From contig CAZOLN010000113.1 of assembly GCA_964580565.1 (NCBI GenBank), positions 1-8,994 of the forward strand: DNA of 8,994 nt. Reading direction: 5' to 3'. The notes beneath the pieces were generated by a model, which made no database searches, was not told the origin of the DNA, and was given only the letters and a program-made list of their open reading frames with translations. Origin of the DNA: DUEL01 sp964580565. GTDB lineage: Bacteria; Chloroflexota; Anaerolineae; B4-G1; DUEL01. Every line of letters begins with the position of its first letter. Position 1 is the stretch's first letter. Below, piece after piece: positions 1-6,225 of the stretch. The translations under genes were made by a program, and so were the position numbers.

Positions 1-1367
1 GCCGCCTCGGCCAGCACCTCGCTCAGCGTGGGATGTGCGTGGACGGAGCGGGCGATCATCTCCGGCAGCAACTCCGCGTTGCGGGCCAGCACCAGTTCCG
101 GCAGCAGTTCCGTCACCTCTGGACCGACCAGATGGGCGCCGAGGAGCCATCCCGAGACCCCGTCGACGACCAGTTTGACGAAGCCGGACCGTTCTCCCAG
201 GGCCAACGCCTTCCCGTTGGCGAGGAAGGGGAACCGCCCCACCCGCACGTCGTACCCCTGCTCCCGGGCCTCCGCCTCGGTGAGGCCGAAACTGGCCACC
301 TGCGGATGGCAGTAGGTGCAGCGGGGCATCGCCCCGTAGTCGAGCGGGGCGGGGGACTCGCCCGCGATGTCCTCCGCGGCGACGATCCCCTGGGCGGAGG
401 CGACGTGCGCCAGCGGCAGCTTCCCCGTCACGTCGCCGATGGCCCAGATGCCGGGGACGGACGTCCGCATCCGCTCGTCCACCACCACCCATCCCCGGTC
501 CATCTCCACCCCTGCCTCCTCCAACCCCAGTCCCTCGCTGTTGGGCCGGATGCCGATGGCGATCAGCGCCCGCTCCGCCTCCAGAACCTCCTCCTCGTCC
601 CCCCTCCGTACGCGGACCCGCACCCCGTCGGCCGTGGCCTCGATCCCTTCGACCCGGGTGGAGGTCAACACCCGCACCTTCCGCCGCTGGAAGGCCCGTT
701 CGACCTCCCGGGCCACCTCCTCGTCCTCCAGGGGGAGGATGTGGTCCATCATCTCCACCAGCGTGACCTCCGCCCCGTAGGTCCGCCAGAGGTGGGCGAA
801 CTCCACCCCGATGGCTCCCGCACCGACGATCACCACCGAGCCCGGCAGGTCCCGCATCCCCAGCGCGTCCCGGGCCACCATCACCCGCTCCCCGTCCACC
901 TCCACCCCGGGGATCGTCCGCGCCCGCCCGCCGGTGGCAACGACGACCGCATCCGCCTCCAGGGTGGTCTCCCCCCCGTCGTTGAGGGCCACCACCACCC
1001 GGTTGGGGCCAGCCAGCCGCCCCGTGCCCTCCACCACCCGGATGGAATTCTTCCCCATCAGCGCTGCCACTCCCTTCACCAGGCGCGCTGCCACCTTCCG
1101 GCTCCGCTCCACCGCCGCACCGTAGTCCGCCCGGAAGCCTTCCACGGTGAAACCGAAGGTTTTCCCCTGACCCAGCAGGGAGATGACCTCGGCGTTGCGC
1201 AGGAGGGACTTGGTGGGGATGCACCCCCAGTTGAGGCAGACGCCGCCCAGATGCTCCTTCTCCACAAGGGTCACCTGGAGGCCCAACTGGGCGGCACGGA
1301 TGGCGGCCACGTACCCACCTGGGCCGCCGCCGATGATCACCACGCTGGAGATTTCCCTTCCCTTCAT
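1..1367 (-). CDS. lpdA: Dihydrolipoyl dehydrogenase (E3), C-terminus cut by window edge
   Basis: Cytoplasmic FAD-dependent disulfide oxidoreductase that reoxidises the lipoyl groups of 2-oxoacid dehydrogenase or glycine-cleavage complexes and passes electrons to NAD+. I translated this minus-strand frame directly: 455 codons run without a stop to the edge. Visible motifs are the N-terminal FAD dinucleotide-binding GGGPGG (residues 13-18), the redox-active pair C44/C49 in CLNWGCIPTK, the NAD-binding GAGAIG (182-187), the GIWAIGD FAD segment, and the C-terminal catalytic His-Glu dyad H445/E450 in HAHPTLSE. Family members are about 460-475 residues, so only a short tail is missing. The ATG is preceded by a GGAGGG ribosome site 7 nt away and by a strong promoter. 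No E1 or E2 gene is visible; partners may lie beyond the left edge or elsewhere. Mercuric or glutathione reductase are less likely because the CLNWGC motif and HAHPTLSE end are typical of E3. Confidence 0.95.
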   Translation of the reverse strand, partial: MKGREISSVVIIGGGPGGYVAAIRAAQLGLQVTLVEKEHLGGVCLNWGCIPTKSLLRNAEVISLLGQGKTFGFTVEGFRADYGAAVERSRKVAARLVKGVAALMGKNSIRVVEGTGRLAGPNRVVVALNDGGETTLEADAVVVATGGRARTIPGVEVDGERVMVARDALGMRDLPGSVVIVGAGAIGVEFAHLWRTYGAEVTLVEMMDHILPLEDEEVAREVERAFQRRKVRVLTSTRVEGIEATADGVRVRVRRGDEEEVLEAERALIAIGIRPNSEGLGLEEAGVEMDRGWVVVDERMRTSVPGIWAIGDVTGKLPLAHVASAQGIVAAEDIAGESPAPLDYGAMPRCTYCHPQVASFGLTEAEAREQGYDVRVGRFPFLANGKALALGERSGFVKLVVDGVSGWLLGAHLVGPEVTELLPELVLARNAELLPEMIARSVHAHPTLSEVLAEA

Positions 1368-1400
1368 ACCATCCCTCCGAAAGACGAATTGTGTGGGCCC

Positions 1401-1429
1401 TGTATATCACGGGGGGGACCGGTTGTCAA
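1401..1429 (-). promoter_or_regulatory. Sigma-70 type promoter of lpdA
   Basis: On the minus strand a perfect -35 TTGACA (1424-1429) is followed by 17 bp and then a -10 TATACA (1401-1406). Transcription would begin near 1394, giving a leader of about 27 nt that contains the lpdA ribosome site. The match in sequence and spacing is close to consensus, so lpdA is probably transcribed independently of the FNT gene upstream. Confidence 0.8.
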
Positions 1430-1453
1430 TCCGTCGTTCTGGGAGGATAAGAG

Positions 1454-1480
1454 TGCGACGCACCTTCAAGGTGCGTCGCA
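1454..1480. repeat. 27-bp near-perfect palindrome between lpdA and the FNT gene
   Basis: The 13-base arm TGCGACGCACCTT (1454-1466) and its exact reverse complement (1468-1480) flank a single centre base at 1467. As RNA it would form an 11-bp stem with a five-base TTCAA-type loop. It is followed by only three T on the plus strand and has no T-run on the minus strand, so it is not a clear terminator. It lies after the FNT terminator and about 73 bp upstream of the predicted lpdA transcription start. It could be an operator, or a copy of a dispersed intergenic palindrome family; the window holds only this copy. Confidence 0.75.
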
Positions 1481-1498
1481 TTTGCCGGATCGGGGATG

Positions 1499-1527
1499 CC
1501 AAAAGCCCCCGCAGCGGTGCGGGGGCT
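1499..1527 (-). terminator. Intrinsic terminator after the FNT channel gene
   Basis: Reading the minus strand, arm AGCCCCCGCA (1527-1518), a four-base loop and the perfect complement (1513-1504) form a 10-bp GC-rich stem that ends in a short TTTT run (1504-1501). It begins five bases after the FNT stop codon, the expected place for a Rho-independent terminator of that unit. Confidence 0.8.
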
Positions 1528-1532
1528 CAACT

Positions 1533-2447
1533 CTACTCCTGCAGGCCCACCTGTCCGGACCCGGCGGGAGCGGTCGCGGTGGCGTGACGCGGGGTTGGCT
1601 GCTCCTCCTGTCGAGGGCGGCGGTAGATGAACCAGTAGACCGTGGCCACCATGAACGCCCCGCCGAAGATGTTCCCGGTCGTCACCGGCAGGAGGTTGCG
1701 CAGGAACCCGAGGACGTTCAGGTTCGCCAGGTCGGCAACGGTCTTGCCCGCCGCCGCCAGCACCGCAGGCTCGCCCTTCAGCACCAGTCCCATCGGGATG
1801 AAGTACATGTTGGCGATGCTGTGCTCGAAGCCGGAGGCGACGAAGGCGGTGATGGGGAAGACGATGGCGAAGATCTTGTCCACCACGCTCCGCGCGCTCA
1901 TACACAGCCAGACGGCCAGACAGACCAGCGCGTTGCAGAGGATGCCCCGCGCCAGCGCCGCGGTGAAGGAGAGGTTCACCTTGGCGACCGCGATGTTCAG
2001 CGCCGTCGCCCCTACGTGGTAATCGGCGAAGGTCCACTGCCGGGTCAGATACATCAGGAGGACGGTGCCCAGGGAGCCGACCAGGTTCCCGAAGTAGACG
2101 ATGACCCAGTTGCGCATCACCTGGGCCAGCGTCAGTTTGCCGCTGACCCACGCCATCACGATCAGGTTGTTGCCGGTGAACAGTTCCGCCCCGGCGATGA
2201 CCACCAGGATGAGCCCCAGGCTGAACACCAGCCCGCCGATCAGTTTCTTCATCCCGAAGCCCAGGCCGCTGTCGGTGATGACCAGGGTGAAGAACTCAGC
2301 TCCCAGGCCGATAAAGGCACCGGCCAGGACGGCCAGGGCGAACATGCTCCAGAAGTCCAGGCTGGCCTTCTTGACGCCGACGTTCTCCATCCGCTCCGCC
2401 ATCTCCGGCGGAGGGAACGCGTCGATGGAAAAGGGAGCAGATGCCAT
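1533..2447 (-). CDS. Formate/nitrite transporter (FNT) family channel
   Basis: Pentameric inner-membrane channel of the FocA/NirC family that moves small monovalent anions such as formate, nitrite or hydrosulfide. The product is 304 residues, slightly longer than the usual 260-290 because of a 30-residue hydrophilic N-terminus and a hydrophilic, Pro/Ala-rich C-terminus after about 276. Six hydrophobic segments are visible at about 34-56, 68-88, 110-133, 161-182, 190-207 and 250-275. Family signatures are present: GAELFTGNN (86-94, including T91) and ASGFEHSIANMYFIP (204-218). H209 and T91 fall at the same numbers as the gating residues of E. coli FocA. The ATG has a GGAGAGG ribosome site just upstream. 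The gene is 38 bp after a 52-aa membrane protein and ends in a terminator, so it is likely the last gene of a unit. Substrate cannot be decided from sequence; no formate lyase or nitrite reductase gene is in view. Confidence 0.93.
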   Translation of the reverse strand: MASAPFSIDAFPPPEMAERMENVGVKKASLDFWSMFALAVLAGAFIGLGAEFFTLVITDSGLGFGMKKLIGGLVFSLGLILVVIAGAELFTGNNLIVMAWVSGKLTLAQVMRNWVIVYFGNLVGSLGTVLLMYLTRQWTFADYHVGATALNIAVAKVNLSFTAALARGILCNALVCLAVWLCMSARSVVDKIFAIVFPITAFVASGFEHSIANMYFIPMGLVLKGEPAVLAAAGKTVADLANLNVLGFLRNLLPVTTGNIFGGAFMVATVYWFIYRRPRQEEQPTPRHATATAPAGSGQVGLQE

Positions 2448-2485
2448 CGGTCCTCTCCGCGTCCCGGATGCTCAGGCCGTCTCGC

Positions 2486-2644
2486 TCAGCCCGCCCGCTG
2501 GGGGGAGCGCCGCGGGGCCACCTGTCGGGTGGGCAGCCGCACCCTGCGGGCCGTGTCTTGGATCAGGTGATACAGGCCGACAACCAGGAACGCCCAGACG
2601 GCGAGGGAGACCACGGCACTGACGACGATTCCGACCACCGACAT
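2486..2644 (-). CDS. Small single-pass membrane protein, 52 aa, unknown function
   Basis: I do not recognise this protein. It reads from an ATG at 2644 to a TGA at 2486-2488. Residues 3-25 are a continuous hydrophobic stretch (starting SVVGIVVSAVVSLAVWAFLV), followed by YHLIQD and a strongly basic Arg/Pro-rich tail (about 33-50, nine Arg), which by the positive-inside rule suggests the N-terminus faces out and the tail lies in the cytoplasm. A strong GGAGG ribosome site lies seven bases before the ATG (GGAGGTGTGAAG then ATG), which is the main reason to believe the gene is real. It sits 38 bp upstream of the FNT channel gene on the same strand and is probably co-transcribed. It might be an accessory subunit or regulator of the channel; that is inference only. 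Confidence 0.7.
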   Translation of the reverse strand: MSVVGIVVSAVVSLAVWAFLVVGLYHLIQDTARRVRLPTRQVAPRRSPQRAG

Positions 2645-2691
2645 CTTCACACCTCCGATCAGAGATCTAGAAATCCGCCTTCACCACAGGC

Positions 2692-2725
2692 GCGGAGGAC
2701 ACGCGGTTCCCCGGAGGTCCTCCGC
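2692..2725. repeat. Inverted repeat between two minus-strand small genes
   Basis: GCGGAGGAC (2692-2700) and GTCCTCCGC (2717-2725) are exact complements with a 16-bp loop. It lies between the LigA-like gene and the 52-aa gene. There is no T-run after either arm, so it looks less like a full terminator than a possible attenuating or RNA-stabilising hairpin within a transcript. Confidence 0.45.
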
Positions 2726-2767
2726 CCTCAACCCAGGCCGACAGGGGGGACGCCCCTCTTTGCCGGG

Positions 2768-3082
2768 TCACCAGACCTCTTGCTGAAGCCGACACGCCAG
2801 CCAGGTGCTCAGCCGCGCGTCCAGCGGGCCGACCATCCTCTCGATCCAGCGCAGGTCGCCGCTCAGCAGCGCCGCTCGCTCCTCAGCGGTCAGCCGATAC
2901 CCCGCCAGGGCCTCCTCGGGCCGTTCGGTCAGCGCAGCGACGAAGCGCGGATCCTCCGCCGCCCTCTCCAGCACCCGCAACAGGTCGTCGGCCCCCTCTG
3001 ACTCCACCCCTGCGTAGGTCAGAGGCCCGACGAGCGTGTCCATCCCAACCGTCTCCTGCAACACGGCCGTTCCTCGTTCCAT
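2768..3082 (-). CDS. LigA-like small protein, 104 aa, unknown function
   Basis: Residues about 33-80 (LLRVLERAAEDPRFVAALTE, then PEEALAGYRLTAEERAALLSGD) match the pattern of the LigA-fold superfamily: a short helical domain with F..L...P..AL..Y.LT.EE..AL...D. LigA is the alpha subunit of protocatechuate 4,5-dioxygenase, but no catalytic LigB gene is present. Stand-alone domains of this pattern are known in Chloroflexota and actinobacteria and include proposed RiPP precursors (Franean1_4349 type). The end, LDARLSTWLACRLQQEVW, carries one Cys and three aromatic or polar pairs that I cannot interpret. I chose the ATG at 3082 because AGGAG lies seven bases upstream and a promoter fits it; an ATG at 3043 (residue 14), also after an AGGAG, is possible. 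The frame stays open upstream to 3289, but that extension would include the promoter. It is followed on the same strand by the 52-aa gene and the FNT channel. No RiPP-modifying enzyme is seen nearby. Confidence 0.75.
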   Translation of the reverse strand: MERGTAVLQETVGMDTLVGPLTYAGVESEGADDLLRVLERAAEDPRFVAALTERPEEALAGYRLTAEERAALLSGDLRWIERMVGPLDARLSTWLACRLQQEVW

Positions 3083-3103
3083 ATCGCAACTCCTCTCAAC
3101 GGA

Positions 3104-3131
3104 TATACTCGGTCTCCTTCTAACCAGTATA
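3104..3131. promoter_or_regulatory. Imperfect dyad overlapping the LigA-like gene's -10 box
   Basis: TATACT then GGT (3104-3109, 3111-3113) is mirrored by ACC then AGTATA (3123-3131), the left arm having one extra C. The right arm is the -10 box itself and the left arm lies just after the predicted start of transcription. That position suits a repressor operator. The regulator is unknown. Confidence 0.4.
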
Positions 3132-3154
3132 CGACCCTCGACGACCGTTGTCAT
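3126..3154 (-). promoter_or_regulatory. Sigma-70 type promoter of the LigA-like/52-aa/FNT unit
   Basis: On the minus strand ATGACA (3149-3154, one mismatch to TTGACA) is followed by exactly 17 bp and TATACT (3126-3131). Transcription would start near 3119, giving a leader of about 37 nt ahead of the 104-aa gene. I found no convincing separate promoter before the 52-aa or FNT genes, so this may drive all three to the terminator near 1500. Confidence 0.7.
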
Positions 3155-3270
3155 CGTACAAGGGGCTTGTCCTCGATCCCGAAAAACACCGATCTTCCTG
3201 CGAGGATAACTCCGCCAGACCGCGTACCGCGAGATTTCGCCCTTTCCCGCTCTAGGGCCGGGGGTGGTAA

Positions 3271-3304
3271 GCGTTTTGGCGTAGTACAAAATCGGCCAAA
3301 ATGC
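3271..3304. promoter_or_regulatory. Inverted repeat upstream of the two-component promoter, candidate operator
   Basis: GCGTTTTGGC (3271-3280) and GCCAAAATGC (3295-3304) are complementary at nine of ten positions, with 14 bp between them. The inner TTTTGGC/GCCAAAA match is perfect. The centre is about 76 bp upstream of the predicted start of the response-regulator transcript, a usual position for an activator site, possibly for autoregulation. It does not look like the enterobacterial NarL heptamer pattern. Confidence 0.45.
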
Positions 3305-3328
3305 GCAGGAGAACTGCCCTATTCACGT

Positions 3329-3357
3329 TTGCCTTGTCGGCCCGAGGCGCCTATAAT
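3329..3357 (+). promoter_or_regulatory. Sigma-70 type promoter of the two-component operon
   Basis: TTGCCT (3329-3334) and a perfect TATAAT (3352-3357) are separated by 17 bp. Transcription would start near 3364, leaving a leader of about 33 nt with a GGAGAGG ribosome site seven or so bases before the regulator ATG. Confidence 0.8.
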
Positions 3358-3396
3358 CGGGCTCGTGGAATTACGGCAGGCCATTGGAGAGGTTGA

Positions 3397-4062
3397 ATGA
3401 AGAAGATCCGTGTGATGCTGGTCGAAGACCACGTCCTGGTGCGCGAGGGGACGCGGGAACTGTTGGATCGGGAGGAGGACCTGGAGGTGGTGGCGGAGGC
3501 CGGGGACGGGGAGGAGGCCGTCCGACTGGCCGCCCTCCACCGGCCCGACGTGGTCGTTATGGATATGGCGATGCCCCGCCTCAACGGGATCGAGGCGACC
3601 CGACGGATCAAAGCGGACAATCCTGGGACCGCCGTGCTGGTGCTGACGGCCTACGACGACGATCAGTACATCTTCGCCTTCCTGGAGGCGGGGGCGGCGG
3701 GGTACCTGCTCAAGGACGTCTCGACCCAGGACCTGATCCGGGCCATCCGCGCTGTCCACTCCGGAGAGTCGGTGCTCCACCCGACCGTCGCCCGCAAGGT
3801 GGTCGACTACTTCTCCCGCAAGGCGCAGGGGACGCCGCCCGGCGAGGCCGCAGAAACGCTCACCGCCCGCGAGATGGAGGTCCTTCGCCTCGCCGCGAAG
3901 GGGATGACCAACCGGGAGATCGCCGACCGGCTCCACATCAGCGTCCGCACCGTCCAGGTCCACCTCAGCAACATCTTCGGCAAACTGGGGGTCGGCTCCC
4001 GGACCGAGGCGGTGCTCTACGCCCTCCGCAGGGGTTGGTTGACCCTTGAGGATACCTGTTGA
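3397..4062 (+). CDS. NarL/FixJ family response regulator
   Basis: Cytoplasmic DNA-binding transcription regulator controlled by phosphorylation. The 221 residues are the usual length. The receiver domain (about 4-120) has the acidic pair E10/D11, phospho-acceptor D56 in VVVMDMAMP, the switch T84 in LVLTAYDDD and the conserved K106 in YLLKD. A linker of about 30 residues leads to a LuxR-type helix-turn-helix (about 154-215) with LTAREMEVLRLAAKG, NREIADRLHISVRTVQVHL and the typical NIFGKLGV ending. The ATG is preceded by GGAGAGG. The partner kinase starts inside this gene's stop codon, so the two are translationally coupled and almost certainly form a cognate pair. All residues needed for phosphorylation are present. 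Target genes cannot be read from the sequence. Confidence 0.95.
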   Translation: MKKIRVMLVEDHVLVREGTRELLDREEDLEVVAEAGDGEEAVRLAALHRPDVVVMDMAMPRLNGIEATRRIKADNPGTAVLVLTAYDDDQYIFAFLEAGAAGYLLKDVSTQDLIRAIRAVHSGESVLHPTVARKVVDYFSRKAQGTPPGEAAETLTAREMEVLRLAAKGMTNREIADRLHISVRTVQVHLSNIFGKLGVGSRTEAVLYALRRGWLTLEDTC

Positions 4063-6080
4063 ACCTTACGCACTTGAGGATGTTCCACCGACAGTCTCCC
4101 CTCCGACAGCCCTCGTTCTGGCTCGCCCTTCTGGGGTTGGTCGTGCTCACCCTCTTCCACTATCGGCCTCCCTCCGGCCTGGCCATCGACCCTTCCACGG
4201 CGGTGCGCATCCTCTACCTGGCCCCGGTCGCTGCCGCGGCCTTCGCCCTCGGAGCGCCCGGCGGTCTGGCTGCGTTGGCCCTCTCCATAGCCCTGATGCT
4301 GCCTCGCGCGGCTCAGGCCCCGGAGCCGGTCGGCGCCCTGTCGGAGGTGGCGGTCGTGGGCGCGGTCGGCCTGCTCCTCGTCGGGATGCTCTCCGCCCAG
4401 GACAGGGAGAAGGTGGCCCGGCAGCGGGCCCTCGCCCGCCTGCGGGTCCTCAACGCGGTCACCACCATCGTGACCGAGTCGCTGGACCTGGAGCAGGTCC
4501 TCAACAGCGCGCTGGACAAAACCCTTGAAGTATTGGATATGGACGCGGGGCTGGTGTTCCTCGTCGACCGGTCCGCCCGCGAACTGGCCCTGGTCGCCTA
4601 TCGGGGCATCTCCCCCGACTCGGCCGCTGGGGTGGACCGGCTGAAGATGGGCGAGGGGTTCTGTGGGCGGGTCGCCCTGCAGGGGGATCTGATGGTCATC
4701 CCCGATTCCTCCACCGACCCCCGGCTCACCCGTATGGCCGTGCGGGAGGAGGGGCTCCGCACCCAGGCCATCGTTCCCCTGAAATCCAAGGGCACGGTGC
4801 AGGGGGTGCTGGCGGTGGCGTCGCGGGATCGGCGGCCGTTCTCCCGAGAGGACCTGGACCTGCTCCGCGCCCTGGGCAACCACATCGGCGTGGCGATCGA
4901 GAACGCCCGCCTCCATCAAGGCGTGGAGCAGCGGCTCCGCATCCAGCGCCGGCTCAACGAGGTGGCGGAGCAGATCACCTCCGAGTTGGAGTTGGACCAG
5001 ATCCTGCCCAAGGTGCTTCAGATCGTCGAGGAACTGACCGGGGCCCATGCGGGGGTCATCGCCCTGCTCGACCCGGAGAGCGGGGAGATCCACTATCCCT
5101 ATCTGCACAACCTTCCCCCTGTGCTGACCCAGGTGGTGGTGAGCAAGGAGAGGGGGCTGGCGGGGGCGGTGATCCACACCGGCCAGTCGGTGGTGATCCA
5201 GGACTACCGGGCCTATCCCCGGGCCATCCCCCAGTTCGTCGAGGCCGGGGTGGTCAGCGTCGCGGCCGTGCCCCTGGTGAGCGGAGCGCGGATCCTGGGG
5301 ATGCTGGCCGTGAGCAGCCTCCACGAGCCCCGCCTGTTCACCCCGCAGGACGTGGAGATCCTGACCGGCATCGGACGTCAGGCGGGCATCGCCATTGAGA
5401 ACGCCCGCCTCTACGAGAATATGCGCTTCTACGCCCGGCAGATCATCCACGCCCAGGAGGAGGAGCGAAAGCGGATCGCGCGGGAGGCCCACGATGAGAC
5501 CGCTCAGATCCTGGTCGCTCTCTCCCGACGGCTGGAGGCGCTGGCCGCCGACGAGGGGCTCCCTCAGGGGTTCCTGGACCGGCTGGAGGGAGTGCGGAGG
5601 CTGGCGACCAACGCCCTCCAAAGCGTCCGCCGCTTCAGCCGCGACCTCCGCCCGCCGGTGTTGGACGACCTGGGGCTCGTGCCCGCCGTGGAGGGGCTGG
5701 TGGCGGCCCTGCGGGAGGAAGGGATCGACGCCCAACTGGAGGTCGACGGCGCCCCTCGACGGCTGGAGGCGGAGGAGGAATTGTGCCTGTTCCGGATTGC
5801 CCAGGAGGCGCTGAACAACGTCCGACGGCATGCCCAGGCCTCCCGGGTCGCCCTGCGACTGGGGTTCTACCCCGCCTGCGTCCGGATGAGCATCCAGGAC
5901 GACGGCCGGGGCTTCGAGGCTCCCGACTCGGTGGTCGAACTGGCCCGGTCCGGCAAACTGGGGCTGATCGGGATGCACGAGCGGGCGCGGATCCTGGGCG
6001 GCACCCTGCGGATCGACTCCCGCCCCGGACAGGGCACCACCCTCACCGTCGAGGTGCCCGTCCACCCGGCCCCGGGGTGA
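4059..6080 (+). CDS. Membrane-anchored double-GAF sensor histidine kinase (HisKA_3, NarX/DegS class)
   Basis: Sensor kinase that phosphorylates the preceding NarL-type regulator. Order of parts in 673 residues: hydrophobic N-terminal region with about three or four membrane segments (about 18-34, 50-66, 68-83, 93-112); GAF domain 1 (about 145-285); GAF domain 2 (about 312-450); HisKA_3 dimerisation domain with phospho-acceptor H478 in REAHDETAQ; HATPase_c with N-box EALNNVRRHA (583-592), G1 DDGRGF (614-619) and G2 GLIGM (635-639). The DxxxQ phosphatase motif after the His (D479 to Q483) is present. The start chosen is TTG at 4059, whose bases overlap the regulator's TGA; a GAGG lies at a good distance. 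The in-frame ATG at 4080 has GAGG directly against it, too close to serve. The H-box has Ala where Leu is usual (EAHDE instead of ELHDE). The GAF ligand is unknown; no obvious iron-sulfur cysteine cluster is seen, since cysteines are few. Confidence 0.94.
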   Translation: MNLTHLRMFHRQSPLRQPSFWLALLGLVVLTLFHYRPPSGLAIDPSTAVRILYLAPVAAAAFALGAPGGLAALALSIALMLPRAAQAPEPVGALSEVAVVGAVGLLLVGMLSAQDREKVARQRALARLRVLNAVTTIVTESLDLEQVLNSALDKTLEVLDMDAGLVFLVDRSARELALVAYRGISPDSAAGVDRLKMGEGFCGRVALQGDLMVIPDSSTDPRLTRMAVREEGLRTQAIVPLKSKGTVQGVLAVASRDRRPFSREDLDLLRALGNHIGVAIENARLHQGVEQRLRIQRRLNEVAEQITSELELDQILPKVLQIVEELTGAHAGVIALLDPESGEIHYPYLHNLPPVLTQVVVSKERGLAGAVIHTGQSVVIQDYRAYPRAIPQFVEAGVVSVAAVPLVSGARILGMLAVSSLHEPRLFTPQDVEILTGIGRQAGIAIENARLYENMRFYARQIIHAQEEERKRIAREAHDETAQILVALSRRLEALAADEGLPQGFLDRLEGVRRLATNALQSVRRFSRDLRPPVLDDLGLVPAVEGLVAALREEGIDAQLEVDGAPRRLEAEEELCLFRIAQEALNNVRRHAQASRVALRLGFYPACVRMSIQDDGRGFEAPDSVVELARSGKLGLIGMHERARILGGTLRIDSRPGQGTTLTVEVPVHPAPG

Positions 6081-6096
6081 GGGGGTACGTCTCCGC

Positions 6097-6112
6097 CACG
6101 GAGGCACGGAGG
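6097..6112 (+). repeat. Tandem CACGGAGG octamer, two copies
   Basis: CACGGAGG occurs twice head to tail just after the kinase stop. It is short and may be chance, but GC-rich relatives of the form CCACRGAGGCACRGAGG are often seen in intergenic sequence of environmental bacteria. No terminator hairpin was seen between the kinase and the protease gene. Confidence 0.3.
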
Positions 6113-6190
6113 ACGCTGAATTTGGGGTTGTCCCTGTGCACTCTGGGAAACTTCCGGATCGGTCCCCTCGCCCGCTGTGGCGAATTGGGT

Positions 6191-6196
6191 TATAAT
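6191..6196 (+). promoter_or_regulatory. -10 box of the site-2 protease gene
   Basis: A perfect TATAAT precedes the gene by 29 bp. No good -35 hexamer lies 16-18 bp upstream (the bases there are C-rich) and there is no TGn extension, so activity may need an activator. Transcription would start near 6203. Confidence 0.5.
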
Positions 6197-6225
6197 TCAG
6201 CCATCCATTCATGCGAGGAGCGGAT

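Larger units (their letters stand above)
3083..3396. other. Divergent intergenic region, 314 bp
   Basis: No convincing gene is visible between the LigA-like gene and the response regulator. The stretch is less GC-rich than the genes around it. It holds a minus-strand promoter (3126-3154) overlapped by an imperfect dyad, an inverted repeat (3271-3304), and a plus-strand promoter (3329-3357). The stretch 3160-3270 shows nothing further that I can interpret. Confidence 0.7.

Noticed and set aside
33..2570. An 845-codon open frame on the plus strand across lpdA and the FNT gene
   Set aside because: It is antisense to two recognised genes, its translation is rich in His, Pro, Gly, Asp and Arg as expected from reversed GC-rich codons, and it has no family motif.
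2768..3082. Calling the LigA-like gene a protocatechuate dioxygenase subunit
   Set aside because: No LigB catalytic partner or aromatic degradation gene is in the window; the small domain alone does not support an enzyme call.
3083..3289. An N-terminal extension of the LigA-like protein to a start at 3289
   Set aside because: It would place the -10 and -35 boxes inside the coding region, and the ATG at 3082 has a good AGGAG site.
3167..3400. A 77-codon plus-strand open frame in the divergent spacer
   Set aside because: It would run through the regulator's promoter and ribosome site, has no ribosome site of its own and no recognisable sequence.
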